Shown here: in pieces, positions 47,599 through 62,054 of the stretch
Position numbering within the stretch: the stretch's first letter is position 1
How the letters are laid out: each line of letters begins with the position of its first letter
Source: Chromobacterium subtsugae
GTDB lineage: Bacteria; Pseudomonadota; Gammaproteobacteria; Burkholderiales; Chromobacteriaceae
DNA: 64,000 bases
NCBI RefSeq assembly: GCF_001676875.1
Contig: NZ_JYKA01000006.1
Span: 1 to 64,000, forward strand
Direction of reading: 5' to 3'
Program-made: the position numbers and the translations under genes
The notes under the pieces: generated by a model
What the model was told of the DNA's origin: nothing
The model's input: only the letters and a program-made list of their open reading frames with translations
The model's database searches: none

Positions 47599-48726
47599 GT
47601 GTCAAACACCCCCGCAATCCTTGTCTTGGCTGACGGCACGCTTTTCAAAGGTAGTGCTATCGGTGCCGCTGGCCACACGGTCGGCGAGGTGGTATTCAAT
47701 ACCGCCATCACCGGTTACCAGGAAATCCTCACGGATCCTTCCTATACCAGGCAGATCGTCACTCTGACCTATCCCCATATCGGAAACGTCGGCGCGAATT
47801 CGGAAGATACCGAATCCAGCGCCGTTTTTGCATCCGGCCTGATCATCCGCGATCTGCCGCTGCTGCACAGCAACTTCCGCGCCGAAGACTCGCTGTCCGA
47901 CTACCTGAAAAAGCATAACGTCGTCGCCATCGCCGATATCGACACCCGCCGCCTGACGCGCATCCTGCGCGAGAAGGGCGCGCAAGCCGGCTGCATCATG
48001 GCCGGCGACATCGACGAGGCCAAGGCGCTGGAACTGGCCCGCGGTTTCGGCAGCATGGCCGGCCAGGACCTGGCCAAGGTTGTCAGCTGCCGTAAACCGT
48101 ACGCCTGGACCGAGAAACAATGGCAGCTGGGCGCCGGCTACCAGGTGCAGTCGTCCACCCGTTTCCACGTGGTGGCCTACGACTTCGGCGTCAAGCACAA
48201 CATCCTGCGCATGCTGGCCGAGCGCGGCTGCCAGCTGACCATCGTGCCGGCCCAGACCCCGGCCAAGGACGTGCTGGCGCTCAATCCGCACGGCGTGTTC
48301 CTGTCCAACGGCCCGGGCGATCCGGAACCGTGCGACTACGCGATCGACGCCATCCGCGAAATCCTGGAAACCAAGCTGCCGGTATTCGGCATCTGCCTCG
48401 GCCACCAGTTGTTGGGCCTGGCTTCCGGCGCCAAGACCTCCAAGATGAAGTTCGGCCACCACGGCGCCAACCACCCGGTGCAGGACCTGGACTCCGGCCG
48501 CGTGATGATCACCAGCCAGAACCACGGCTTCCAGGTCGATGAAACCAGCCTGCCGGCCAATGTCCGCGTCACCCACCGTTCGCTGTTCGACGGCACGGTG
48601 CAGGGCATCGCGCTGACCGATCGTCCGGCGTTCTCGTTCCAGGGCCACCCGGAAGCGAGCCCGGGACCGGAGGACGTGGCTTACCTGTTCGACCGTTTCA
48701 TCGGCGCGATGACCGAGCGCAAGTGA
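47599..48726 (+). CDS. carA: Carbamoyl-phosphate synthase small (glutaminase) subunit
   Basis: A 375-residue subunit that releases ammonia from glutamine for carbamoyl phosphate, used in arginine and pyrimidine synthesis. The class I amidotransferase nucleophile lies in [15 protein letters not shown] (Cys about 266), with the His-Glu pair in [11 protein letters not shown]. The start is GTG at 47599, seven bases after AGGAG. Confidence 0.95.
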   Translation: MSNTPAILVLADGTLFKGSAIGAAGHTVGEVVFNTAITGYQEILTDPSYTRQIVTLTYPHIGNVGANSEDTESSAVFASGLIIRDLPLLHSNFRAEDSLSDYLKKHNVVAIADIDTRRLTRILREKGAQAGCIMAGDIDEAKALELARGFGSMAGQDLAKVVSCRKPYAWTEKQWQLGAGYQVQSSTRFHVVAYDFGVKHNILRMLAERGCQLTIVPAQTPAKDVLALNPHGVFLSNGPGDPEPCDYAIDAIREILETKLPVFGICLGHQLLGLASGAKTSKMKFGHHGANHPVQDLDSGRVMITSQNHGFQVDETSLPANVRVTHRSLFDGTVQGIALTDRPAFSFQGHPEASPGPEDVAYLFDRFIGAMTERK

Positions 48727-48739
48727 TCCGGAGCACAGC

Positions 48740-49393
48740 ATGTTAGGCATTACCGACCTCACTACCTATCTGATCGGCACGCTGATCATCGTCCTGCTGC
48801 CGGGGCCGAACATGATGTTCGTGCTGTCGGTGGCGGCGCAGCGCGGCATCCGCGCCGGCTTTTCCGCCGCCGCCGGCGTGATGAGCGGCGACTTCACCCT
48901 GATGACGCTGGCCGCCATCGGCGCGGCGGGCCTGCTGCAGGCCAATCCGGCGCTGTTCGCGGTGATCAAGTACCTGGGCGGCGGCTATCTCGCCTGGCTG
49001 GGCTTCAATATGGTGAAGGGCGCCATCGTCGGCTGGCGGCGCATGCGGCGCGGCGAGGAAGCGTCGGCGGCGCCGTCGGCGCTGGCCAGCGGCCATCCGT
49101 ACCGCAAGGCGCTGCTGATCAGCCTGATGAATCCGAAGGCCATCCTGTTCTTCGTGTCCTTCTTCGTCCAGTTCGTCGATCCGGGCTACCCGTACCCGGC
49201 GCTGACTTTCGCCGGCCTGGGCCTGATCGTGCAGGTGTGCAGCCTGAGCTACATGACGCTGCTGATCCTGGCCGGCAACCGCCTGGCCGCGGCCTTCCGC
49301 CGCCGCCGCAAGCTGTCGGCGGCGCTGGGCGGCTCGGTGGGCGCGGTGTTCGTCGGCTTCGGCGCCAAGCTGGCGGCGGCGGGGCTGGGTTGA
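48740..49393 (+). CDS. LysE/RhtB-family amino acid exporter
   Basis: A 217-residue inner-membrane exporter with about six helices. The family start ITDLTTYLIGTLIIVLLPGPNMMFVLSVAAQRG and the later LLISLMNPKAILFFVSFFVQF are diagnostic. It is placed 13 bases after carA and before carB on the same strand, so it is probably cotranscribed with carbamoyl phosphate synthesis. The substrate is unknown; an arginine-related amino acid would fit the setting but is only a guess. Confidence 0.85.
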   Translation: MLGITDLTTYLIGTLIIVLLPGPNMMFVLSVAAQRGIRAGFSAAAGVMSGDFTLMTLAAIGAAGLLQANPALFAVIKYLGGGYLAWLGFNMVKGAIVGWRRMRRGEEASAAPSALASGHPYRKALLISLMNPKAILFFVSFFVQFVDPGYPYPALTFAGLGLIVQVCSLSYMTLLILAGNRLAAAFRRRRKLSAALGGSVGAVFVGFGAKLAAAGLG

Positions 49394-49460
49394 GTGTGAG
49401 GGCGCCGCGCGGGCTGCCGCGCGGCCAGACCGAATTGATTATTGAAATAGAGTTAAGACC

Positions 49461-52670
<3,210 letters not shown>

Positions 52671-52694
52671 GGAAGGGGTATTGACGGGTAGGCT

Positions 52695-52777
52695 TTGATG
52701 TAGAGGCGATTTGCCGTTACAATCCCGCTGAAACCCGCTTGTGCAAGCCGCCGTCCCGTACGGCGGCTTGTGCTTTT
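52695..52777 (+). promoter_or_regulatory. greA promoter and leader hairpin
   Basis: TTGATG (52695-52700) and TACAAT (52718-52723) are 17 bases apart. About 20 bases later CAAGCCGCCGT (52744-52754) pairs with ACGGCGGCTTG (52760-52770), followed by TGCTTTTG. The hairpin therefore falls within the greA leader, 36 bases before the start codon, and looks like a terminator. In E. coli the greA leader also ends early and yields a small RNA (GraL). It could alternatively just terminate carB transcripts. Confidence 0.5.
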
Positions 52778-52813
52778 GATGAAGGCGGACAACCGCCTGT
52801 GGAGAATACTGTA

Positions 52814-53290
52814 ATGATCAAAGTCCCGTTGACTGTACGCGGCGCCGAGCTTCTGAAGGAAGAACTGCAACGCCTGAAGAGCATCGAGCGTCCGGCGGTG
52901 ATCGAGGCCATTGCCGAAGCGCGTTCGCATGGCGACCTGTCGGAAAACGCCGAGTACGACGCCGCCAAGGAGCGCCAGGCTTTCGTGGAGGGCCGGATCG
53001 CCGAGCTGGAAGCCAAGCTGTCCAACGCCGTGATCATCAATCCGTCCGAACTGGACGCCGATGGCCGCGTGGTGTTCGGCGCCACGGTCGACCTGATGGA
53101 CCTGGAAACCGAAGAGAGCGTCACCTACCAGATCGTCGGCGACGACGAAGCCGACATCAAGGTCAGCAAGGTGTCGGTCAATTCGCCGATCTCGCGCGCG
53201 CTGATCGGCAAGGAAGCCGGCGACGTGGCCGAAGTGGTGGCGCCGGGCGGCATCCGCGAATACGAAGTACTGGACGTCAAATACATCTGA
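52814..53290 (+). CDS. greA: Transcription elongation factor GreA
   Basis: A 158-residue factor that enters the RNA polymerase secondary channel and rescues backtracked complexes by transcript cleavage. The N-terminal coiled coil carries the acidic tip in [16 protein letters not shown]. The C-terminal domain begins near [16 protein letters not shown]. The start at 52814 ([14 protein letters not shown]) is preceded by TGGAGAAT. Confidence 0.95.
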   Translation: MIKVPLTVRGAELLKEELQRLKSIERPAVIEAIAEARSHGDLSENAEYDAAKERQAFVEGRIAELEAKLSNAVIINPSELDADGRVVFGATVDLMDLETEESVTYQIVGDDEADIKVSKVSVNSPISRALIGKEAGDVAEVVAPGGIREYEVLDVKYI

Positions 53291-53304
53291 GTCCGGCCTG
53301 AACG

Positions 53305-53334
53305 ACGCGCGGCACGCTGTTCCGCGCGTTTTTT
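53305..53334 (+). terminator. Intrinsic terminator of greA
   Basis: ACGCGCGG pairs with CCGCGCGT around a 9-base loop, followed by six T. Confidence 0.85.
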
Positions 53335-53367
53335 CCGGCCGCGACCGTTGCCGAGTTTGGGGGAAAG

Positions 53368-53799
53368 ATGGACGGCTTGCGTGCTCTCGCCAAAACCTTC
53401 TGGATTGGCGGATTGTGGGTGATCGGCATCATCGTGGCGCCGGTCTTGTTCAAGTCGCTGGACGCGGCCACGGCCGGCATGGTGGCGGGCAGGTTGTTCG
53501 CCGTCATCGCCTGGGTGGGCCTGGTGTGCGGCGTGATCCTGCTGGTGGACCAGGTGTGGCGCAACGGCGTGGCCGGGCTCAAGCACGGCGGCTTCTGGCT
53601 GATCGTCGGCATGCTGGTCTGCACGCTGATCAACCAGTTCGGCGTGGCCCCCATCATCGTCACGCTGAAGCAGCAGATGAACCACGCGGCCGAAGGCCTG
53701 TTCGGCGGCGGCTTCGCCACCTGGCACGCGATCTCCAGCCTGATCTACCTGCTGCAGAGCCTGCTGGGCCTGGCCTACGTCTGGCAGGACCGCGGCTAG
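53368..53799 (+). CDS. DUF4149 inner-membrane protein
   Basis: A 143-residue protein with four membrane helices, e.g. FWIGGLWVIGIIVAPVLFKSL and the His-containing WHAISSLIYLLQSLLGLAYV. It belongs to the DUF4149 family, whose members commonly sit between greA and yhbY in betaproteobacteria, exactly as here. No function is established. Confidence 0.8.
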   Translation: MDGLRALAKTFWIGGLWVIGIIVAPVLFKSLDAATAGMVAGRLFAVIAWVGLVCGVILLVDQVWRNGVAGLKHGGFWLIVGMLVCTLINQFGVAPIIVTLKQQMNHAAEGLFGGGFATWHAISSLIYLLQSLLGLAYVWQDRG

Positions 53800-53821
53800 C
53801 GCGGCCGGCGGCGGGGCAAAG

Positions 53822-53851
53822 AAAAAGCGGTGGCCGCGGCCACCGCTTTCT
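53822..53851. terminator. Bidirectional intrinsic terminator between DUF4149 and yhbY
   Basis: AAAGCGGTGGCC pairs with GGCCACCGCTTT around two bases, with A and T runs on the two sides, placed between convergent genes. Confidence 0.85.
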
Positions 53852-53870
53852 CACATCCGGCGCGCGGCGC

Positions 53871-54191
53871 TCAGCCCTTGAGCGCCTGCTTGTTCTTCGG
53901 CAGCGCGATGCGCTGCTTGTCGCTGGGGCGCCACAGCACCAGCAGCTTGCCGATGTGCTGAACCGGGGCGGCGCCCAGTTCTTCGCAGATCTGCTCGAAC
54001 ATGGCGACGCGGGCTTCGCGGTCGTCGCCTTGCACGCGCACCTTGATCAATTCATGGGCGTCCAGGCTGATGGCGATTTCGCGGACTACGGCTTCGGTCA
54101 GGCCGTTGTTGCCTACCATCACCACCGGGTCGATGCCGTGCGCCAGGCCTTGCAGGTACTTGCGCTGAAACGGCTTGAGGTCAATTTTCAT
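53871..54191 (-). CDS. yhbY: Ribosome-associated RNA-binding protein YhbY (CRM domain)
   Basis: A 106-residue single CRM-domain protein binding pre-50S ribosomal particles. It starts MKIDLKPFQRKYLQGLAHGIDPVVMVGNNGLTE and has the GxxG-type loop and IGKLLVLWRPS of the family. The frame extends to 54356 upstream, but only 54191 gives the family start. It is divergent from rlmE. Confidence 0.92.
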   Translation of the reverse strand: MKIDLKPFQRKYLQGLAHGIDPVVMVGNNGLTEAVVREIAISLDAHELIKVRVQGDDREARVAMFEQICEELGAAPVQHIGKLLVLWRPSDKQRIALPKNKQALKG

Positions 54192-54349
54192 GGAAACTAG
54201 GGAATTCAAAGCAAAACCCGATTCTACTAGAATTTGGCCCCGCACCCAAAGTCCGGGCCTGAAATAACCGAAAAACAACAGGATAGCGCGATGCAAAGCG
54301 GCCAATTCGGCTATCCTGACGATTGAACCGACAGAAAGCATCCGCCACG

Positions 54350-54967
54350 ATGGCAAGAAGCAAGAGCAGCAACTCCTGGTTGCAGGAACACGTCAACGAT
54401 CAATATGTGCAGATGGCGCAAAAGGATGGCTACCGCGCCCGCGCCGCCTACAAGCTGCTGGAAATCAACGACAAGGACAAGCTGATTCGTCCCGGCACCG
54501 TGCTGGCCGACCTCGGCTCCACGCCGGGCAGCTGGTCGCAGGTGGCGGCGCGCATTGTCGGCGAGCAGGGCAAGGTGTTCGCGCTCGACATCCTGGATAT
54601 GGACCCGGTGCCGGGCGTCAGCTTCATCCAGGGCGACTTCCGCGAAGAGGACGTGCTCAGACAATTCGAAGCTTTGCTGGACGGCCGGGCGCTTGACCTT
54701 GTAATTTCCGACATGGCGCCCAATATGTCAGGAATGAGCGCCATCGATCAGGCCAGAAGCTTCCTGCTTTGCGAACTGGCTCTGGATTTTGCGCGCGATC
54801 ATTTGAAACCCGGCGGCCACTTTCTCGTCAAAGTGTTCCAGGGCAGCGATTTTCAGTCCTACCTCAAGGCCATGCGCGAGCTGTTCGACGAGGTGGTCAC
54901 CCGCAAACCCAAGGCATCGCGCGATCGTTCCAGTGAAATCTATCTGCTGGGCAAGGGTCGCCGCTGA
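54350..54967 (+). CDS. rlmE: 23S rRNA 2'-O-ribose U2552 methyltransferase RlmE (FtsJ)
   Basis: A 205-residue methyltransferase that uses S-adenosylmethionine on U2552 of 23S rRNA. The SAM-binding motif is [15 protein letters not shown], and the catalytic K-D-K-E set is seen in [27 protein letters not shown] and [11 protein letters not shown]. The start at 54350 ([14 protein letters not shown]) is used; 54323 would add nine residues. Confidence 0.95.
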   Translation: MARSKSSNSWLQEHVNDQYVQMAQKDGYRARAAYKLLEINDKDKLIRPGTVLADLGSTPGSWSQVAARIVGEQGKVFALDILDMDPVPGVSFIQGDFREEDVLRQFEALLDGRALDLVISDMAPNMSGMSAIDQARSFLLCELALDFARDHLKPGGHFLVKVFQGSDFQSYLKAMRELFDEVVTRKPKASRDRSSEIYLLGKGRR

Positions 54968-55048
54968 CACAAGTTGCCGCGGGGCGTACAATCGTAGCAA
55001 TTTACTACAAGCAACCAAAAAGTCAGGGCACAGAGGAGTCCGCTACTC

Positions 55049-56962
<1,914 letters not shown>

Positions 56963-56980
56963 TAACCGGATCCGTATCCT

Positions 56981-57016
56981 AACCGGGCAAGCCTTTACGG
57001 GCTTGCCCGGTTTTTT
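56981..57016 (+). terminator. Intrinsic terminator of ftsH
   Basis: AACCGGGCAAGC pairs with GCTTGCCCGGTT, followed by further T. Strong stem of 12 pairs. Confidence 0.9.
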
Positions 57017-57090
57017 GCATCCATAAATGGCCTTTCCCCGCTTGCGTCAGCCGCCAAACGACGCTGGCCGCGCCTTGATTAGAGAGTGAC

Positions 57091-57927
57091 ATGAAAACTT
57101 TGCTGTGCGGGCGTTTCACGCTCGATCTGTCGCGCCCGCTGCTGATGGGCATCCTCAACGTCACGCCGGACTCGTTTTCCGACGGCGGCCGCTTCAGCCG
57201 CGTCGACGCCGCGCTGGCCAGAGCCGAGGCGATGCTGGCCGAAGGCGCGGACATTCTGGACATCGGCGGCGAATCCACCCGCCCCGGCGCGCCTTTCGTC
57301 AGCCCGGAAGAAGAGATGGATCGGGTGCTGCCGGTGCTGGAGCAGCTGCGCGGCATCGGCGCGCCGCTGTCGCTGGATACCCGCCGCGCGGCGGTGATGC
57401 GCGAGGCGATCGCATTGGACGCGGTGGACCTGATCAACGACGTGTCGGCGCTGGAGGACGAAGGCGCCTTGGCGCTGGCGGCGCGCAGCCAGGCGGCCAT
57501 CTGCCTGATGCACAAGCAGGGCAATCCGGACAGCATGCAGGACAAGCCGGCATACGAAGACGTGGTGGCCGAGGTGGCAGGCTATCTGCAGCGCCGCGTC
57601 CAGCTGTGCCTGGACGCCGGCATCGCCCGCGAACGGCTGCTGGTGGATCCGGGCTTCGGCTTCGGCAAGACGCTGGCGCACAACCTGGCGCTGCTCAAGC
57701 GGCTGGACGAGATCGAGCGCATCGCCGGCGTGCCGCAGCTGGTGGGTCTGTCGCGCAAGTCCATGCTGGGCGCGATCACCGGCGAGGAAACGCCGGCCGA
57801 GCGCCTGGGCGCTAGCGTGGCGGCGGCGCTGGAATCGGCGCGGCGCGGCGCGGCGGTGATCCGCGCGCACGACGTCAAGGCCACCCGCCAGGCGCTGCAA
57901 TTATGGCAAGCCTTGCGGGAATCTTGA
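57091..57927 (+). CDS. folP: Dihydropteroate synthase
   Basis: A 278-residue TIM-barrel enzyme joining p-aminobenzoate to the pterin in folate synthesis, the sulfonamide target. Signatures are LLMGILNVTPDSFSDGG, DIGGESTRPGAPFV, LSLDTRRAAVM, LMHKQGNPDSMQ and DPGFGFGKTLAHN. It follows ftsH after a terminator and precedes glmM by 100 bases. Confidence 0.95.
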   Translation: MKTLLCGRFTLDLSRPLLMGILNVTPDSFSDGGRFSRVDAALARAEAMLAEGADILDIGGESTRPGAPFVSPEEEMDRVLPVLEQLRGIGAPLSLDTRRAAVMREAIALDAVDLINDVSALEDEGALALAARSQAAICLMHKQGNPDSMQDKPAYEDVVAEVAGYLQRRVQLCLDAGIARERLLVDPGFGFGKTLAHNLALLKRLDEIERIAGVPQLVGLSRKSMLGAITGEETPAERLGASVAAALESARRGAAVIRAHDVKATRQALQLWQALRES

Positions 57928-58027
57928 TCTGAAACTGGTTTTTGTCCCCGCGCTGATGGCAAAATGGCGCAGGTTTTGTCCGGGATCCGACATCGACCCG
58001 GCATTCAATCGACGATAGAGAACACTG

Positions 58028-59362
58028 ATGAGTCGCAAATACTTTGGCACCGATGGCGTGCGTGGCGAGGTCGGCAAGTTTCCGATCAACCCGGAATTCG
58101 TGATGAAGCTCGGTTACGCCGCCGGCCGCGTGCTGGTCAACCACGACCGGGACAGCCGTCCCACCGTGCTGATCGGCAAAGATACCCGCATCTCCGGCTA
58201 CATGTTGGAGGCCGCGCTGCAGGCGGGCTTCACCGCCGCCGGCGTCAATGTGCTGCTGACCGGCCCGCTGCCGACGCCCGGCATCGCCTATCTGACCCGC
58301 GCGTTGCGGCTGGAAGCCGGCGTGGTGATTTCGGCCTCGCATAATCCGTTCCAGGATAACGGCATCAAGTTCTTCGCCGAAGGCGGCAACAAGCTGGATG
58401 ACGCGCTGGAGCTGGAGATCGAAGCGATGCTGGAGCAGCCGATGGCGACCAATCCGTCGCAGGAGCTGGGCCGCGCCCGCCGCATCGACGGCGCCGCCGA
58501 GCGCTACATCGAGTTCTGCAAGAGCACCTTCCCCAATGAGCTCAGCCTGAAGGGCCTGAAGCTGGTGGTGGACTGCGCCAACGGCGCCACCTACCACATC
58601 GCGCCCAAGGTGTTCCACGAGCTGGGCGCCGAATTGGTGGAAATCGGCTGCGAACCCAATGGCTACAACATCAACGACAAGGTGGGCGCCACCTATCCCA
58701 AAACCCTGCAGCTGGCGGTGCTGGAACACCATGCCGACTTCGGCATCGCGCTGGACGGCGACGGCGACCGCCTGATCATGGTGGACGCCGCCGGCCGCGT
58801 CTACGACGGCGACCAGCTGATCTACGTGATCGCCAAGGCGCGCGCGGCGAAGGGCGAACTGAAAGGCGGCGTGGTCGGCACCGTGATGACCAATCTGGCG
58901 ATGGAGCTGGCGCTGCAAAAGCAGGGCGTGCCCTTCGGCCGCGCCAAGGTCGGCGACCGCTACGTGCTGGAAATGCTGCATGGCGATGGCTGGCAGGTGG
59001 GCGGCGAGGCGTCCGGCCACATCCTGTGCCTGGACAAGCACAGCACCGGCGACGGCATCATCTCCAGCCTGCAGGTGCTGGCCAGCGTCAAGCAGCTGGG
59101 CCTTGGCCTGGCGGAAATCTGCAGCGACTGGCAGCCGTTTCCGCAGACGCTGATCAATGTGCGCCACAACGGCTGCGACTGGAAGCAGGCGGCGGCGGCG
59201 CCGCTGGCCGAGGCCGAGGCGGCGCTGCAGGGCCGCGGCCGCGTGGTGCTGCGTCCGTCCGGCACCGAACCGGTGGTGCGGGTGATGGTGGAGGCCGACG
59301 ACAAGTCGCTGGCTGACAACTGGGCGCGCGCCATCGCGCAGGCGATCGAGCGGGTGGCCTGA
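58028..59362 (+). CDS. glmM: Phosphoglucosamine mutase
   Basis: A 444-residue enzyme converting glucosamine-6-phosphate to glucosamine-1-phosphate for cell-wall precursors. The phosphoserine loop is [13 protein letters not shown] (Ser about 104), the magnesium loop [13 protein letters not shown], the sugar loop GEASGHIL, and the phosphate-binding loop [14 protein letters not shown]. Confidence 0.96.
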   Translation: MSRKYFGTDGVRGEVGKFPINPEFVMKLGYAAGRVLVNHDRDSRPTVLIGKDTRISGYMLEAALQAGFTAAGVNVLLTGPLPTPGIAYLTRALRLEAGVVISASHNPFQDNGIKFFAEGGNKLDDALELEIEAMLEQPMATNPSQELGRARRIDGAAERYIEFCKSTFPNELSLKGLKLVVDCANGATYHIAPKVFHELGAELVEIGCEPNGYNINDKVGATYPKTLQLAVLEHHADFGIALDGDGDRLIMVDAAGRVYDGDQLIYVIAKARAAKGELKGGVVGTVMTNLAMELALQKQGVPFGRAKVGDRYVLEMLHGDGWQVGGEASGHILCLDKHSTGDGIISSLQVLASVKQLGLGLAEICSDWQPFPQTLINVRHNGCDWKQAAAAPLAEAEAALQGRGRVVLRPSGTEPVVRVMVEADDKSLADNWARAIAQAIERVA

Positions 59363-59388
59363 CGGTCCGAGCCGCCGTTTTCTCGTGT

Positions 59389-59420
59389 AATGCCAACCTG
59401 TCCGGGTTGGCATTTTTTTT
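59389..59420 (+). terminator. Intrinsic terminator of glmM
   Basis: AATGCCAACC pairs with GGTTGGCATT, followed by a run of T. Confidence 0.9.
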
Positions 59421-59511
59421 GTAAATCCCTTCATTTTTAGCAGGGTTAAATCCTAATGTCATATCGTGGCGGCTAGAATTGCCGCTCCTTCACTCGGGAT
59501 GACCTATAAAA

Positions 59512-61500
59512 ATGAAGCGATTGTTCACCAGCCAACCCGCGCGCGGCGGGTTGGCTTTGTTGCTGGCCGCGGCCAGCCTGCCGGCCGGCGCGGCCTGTTC
59601 GACGGCCGCGACGCAACGCATCCACCAGATCCAGGGCGCGGGCGCCGCCAGTCCGCTGCAGGGTCAGACCGTTGTCGCGCAGGGCGTGGTCAGCGGCCTG
59701 CTCTACGGCAAGGACGGCCCGGTGGGCTTCTTCATGCAGGAAGCGCCGCAAAACCAGGATCAGGACCCGGCCACCTCGGAAGGCATCTATGTCTACACCG
59801 GCAAGCTGGCGGTGCCTGCGCTGAGGCGCGGCGATGTGGTCGGCGTGCGCGGCAAGGTGGTGGAGTTCGCCCGCAAGGGCGACGCCGGCAGCGAAACGCA
59901 GCTGCAGCCGGCGGCGGCCGCCGACGTGCAAGCCTGCGGCGCGCAAGGCGCGCTCGCGTTGACGCCGCTGCGCCTGCCGCTGAGCGGGGATCCGGCTCAG
60001 CTGGAGGCGCTGGCCGGCATGGCGGTGGCTTTAGAGCAGCCGCTGTACGTGGCTGACAGCTACAACTACGGCCGTTACGGCGAACTGACGCTGTCCAGCC
60101 AGTCGCGGCAATGGCTGCCGACCCAGCTGCATCCGCCGGGCAGCGCCGCGGCCCAGGCGCTGCGCGCGGCCAATCTGCGCGACCGGCTGCTGCTGGACGA
60201 TGGCAAAACCTGGCAGAACGCCGACGCCTGGCTGCCCGGCCCGGGCGGTCTGTCCGCGGCCCACACGCTGCGGGTGGGCGACCGTCTGGACGGCTTGACC
60301 GGCGTGGTGTCCTTCAGCAACGGCGGCTACCGCATCCAGCCCTTGGACTTGCCGCGCGTAGTGGCCGCCAATCCGCGCCCGGCGTCGCCGGCCCGGCTGG
60401 CGGGCCAATTGCGGCTCGCCAGCTTCAATGTGCTCAACTTCTTCAACGGCGACGGACTGGGCGGCGGCTTTCCCACCGCGCGCGGCGCGAAGACCCGCGC
60501 CGATTTCCTGCGGCAGAAAGCCAAGATCGTCAGCGCCATCCGCGCGCTGGACGCCGACGCGGTGGGGTTGATGGAGATAGAGAATGACGGTTTCGGTCTG
60601 CAGTCGGCGATCCAGGAACTGGCGGCGGCGCTGAACGATGGCCAGCCTGCGGACAAGCAGTACCGCTTCGCCGCTCCCGGCGCGGAGAGGATAGGCAGCG
60701 ACGCCATCTCGCCCGGCATGCTGTACCGGCCGGCGCGGCTGAGCCCGCAAGGCGCGGCCGAGGTGGTGGCGGTGGGCGACCCGGCGCGCAATCGGCCGAT
60801 GCTGGCGCAGACTTTCGCTCTGGGCGACGGCAGAAAGCTGACGCTGGCGGTGAATCATCTGAAATCCAAGGGCAGCAGCTGCGCCGACAGCCAGGTGGAC
60901 GGCGTGGCCGATATCGATCTGGGCGACGGCCAGGGCAATTGCAACCTCACCCGCTCGCAGGCGGCGCGCGATCTGCTCAAATGGGCGCAGGCGCGCGCGC
61001 AGGGGCCGCAGTCCGGCTTGCTGGTGATGGGAGACATGAACGCCTACGCCAAGGAAGACCCGATCCGGATTCTGGAGCAGGGCGGGCTAGCCAACCAGCT
61101 GGCGCGTTTCCAGCCCGACGCCTATTCCTATGTCTACGGCGGCGAGTCCGGCAATCTCGATCACGTGCTGGCCGACGCGACGCTGGGGCAATGGGTGAGC
61201 CGGGCGGGGGAGTGGCATGTCAACGCCGACGAACCCGGCGTCCTGGAATACGGCAGCGAGTTCAAATCGGCCGCGCAACAACAAAACTATTACGCCGCCG
61301 ATGCCTACCGCTCGTCCGACCACGATCCCTTGTATGTCGACCTGCAGGCTGCCGCGGGCGCGCCGCAGCGGCAGGATCCATCGTTGCCGCCATCGTCGGC
61401 CAGTCCGGGGGGGGCCGCCGGCAGCGTAGCGGCCGCCGATCCGCTGCTGCTGGCCTTGCTGGGACTGGGCGGCCTGCTGGCTGTCCGACGGCGGCGGTGA
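59512..61500 (+). CDS. ExeM/NucH-type extracellular endonuclease with GlyGly-CTERM tail
   Basis: A 662-residue secreted nuclease. A signal peptide (RLFTSQPARGGLALLLAAASLPAGA) is followed by an OB-like region (about 50-290). The endonuclease/exonuclease/phosphatase domain has LASFNVLNFFNGD (about 300), DAVGLMEIEND (350), LAVNHLKSKGSSC (447), LLVMGDMNAY (504) and SSDHDPLYVDL (600), which supply the metal and catalytic residues. After a Pro/Ser linker the end shows GG (633-634), a hydrophobic stretch DPLLLALLGLGGLLAV and RRRR, the GlyGly-CTERM sorting signal. The neighbouring rhombosortase gene would process it, and type II secretion would carry it out. It likely degrades extracellular DNA. Confidence 0.88.
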   Translation: MKRLFTSQPARGGLALLLAAASLPAGAACSTAATQRIHQIQGAGAASPLQGQTVVAQGVVSGLLYGKDGPVGFFMQEAPQNQDQDPATSEGIYVYTGKLAVPALRRGDVVGVRGKVVEFARKGDAGSETQLQPAAAADVQACGAQGALALTPLRLPLSGDPAQLEALAGMAVALEQPLYVADSYNYGRYGELTLSSQSRQWLPTQLHPPGSAAAQALRAANLRDRLLLDDGKTWQNADAWLPGPGGLSAAHTLRVGDRLDGLTGVVSFSNGGYRIQPLDLPRVVAANPRPASPARLAGQLRLASFNVLNFFNGDGLGGGFPTARGAKTRADFLRQKAKIVSAIRALDADAVGLMEIENDGFGLQSAIQELAAALNDGQPADKQYRFAAPGAERIGSDAISPGMLYRPARLSPQGAAEVVAVGDPARNRPMLAQTFALGDGRKLTLAVNHLKSKGSSCADSQVDGVADIDLGDGQGNCNLTRSQAARDLLKWAQARAQGPQSGLLVMGDMNAYAKEDPIRILEQGGLANQLARFQPDAYSYVYGGESGNLDHVLADATLGQWVSRAGEWHVNADEPGVLEYGSEFKSAAQQQNYYAADAYRSSDHDPLYVDLQAAAGAPQRQDPSLPPSSASPGGAAGSVAAADPLLLALLGLGGLLAVRRRR

Positions 61501-62054
61501 GATTGCCGTCCAGCCTGCTGCCGGCCTTGTTGCCGCTATGCCTGCCGCTGGGCGCGGCGGCGCGGCGCTGGCGTTTCGATCCGGCGTTGAGCGAAGAGTG
61601 GTGGCGCGCCTGGAGCGGCAGCTGGGTGCATGCCGATTGGCGGCATGCCGCGCTCAACTGCGCTGGCCTGCTGCTGCTGGCCGGGATAGGCGGCGCGGGC
61701 CAGGCGCGAATGCTGTGCTGGCTGGCCTTGCTGCTGCCGTGGCCGATAGCCTGGGCGCAACTGCTGCTGCCCGGCGCGGGGCCGTTTCTGGGCGCGTCCG
61801 GCGTGCTGTACGGCTGGTGGGCGGCATTGGCGTGGCAAGGGCGGGCCGTTTGGACGGGGCGCTTGCTGGCGGCGCTGCTGCTGTTGCGGCTGGCCTGGCA
61901 ATGGGCCTGGCCGCAGCCGGGGGCCGGCGGCTTGCCGATATTGTGGTCGGCCCACGCCTGCGGGGCGCTGGCGGGGCCGCTGCTGGCGGAATGCCTTAAG
62001 CGCGCAGGCTGCGCGGCACCCGTGCCGCCACCGCGCACATCAGCTCATAGCTGA
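61497..62054 (+). CDS. rrtA: Rhombosortase (rhomboid-family sorting protease)
   Basis: A 185-residue membrane serine protease. The start is a GTG overlapping the nuclease stop (GTGA), so translation is coupled. Motifs are WVHADWRHAALN near residue 48, the catalytic serine in GASGVLYGW (Ser101) and the catalytic histidine in SAHACGALAG (His153), in a bundle of about six helices. This short form with SGVLYGWW belongs to the rhombosortases that cut GlyGly-CTERM tails. Its substrate is most likely the adjacent nuclease. The 3' end overlaps the convergent alr gene by 59 bases. Confidence 0.82.
   Translation: MRLPSSLLPALLPLCLPLGAAARRWRFDPALSEEWWRAWSGSWVHADWRHAALNCAGLLLLAGIGGAGQARMLCWLALLLPWPIAWAQLLLPGAGPFLGASGVLYGWWAALAWQGRAVWTGRLLAALLLLRLAWQWAWPQPGAGGLPILWSAHACGALAGPLLAECLKRAGCAAPVPPPRTSAHS

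Noticed and set aside
47390-47767. A 125-codon plus-strand frame beginning before carA
   Set aside because: It starts upstream of the predicted promoter, runs into carA in another frame, and has no ribosome site or family resemblance.
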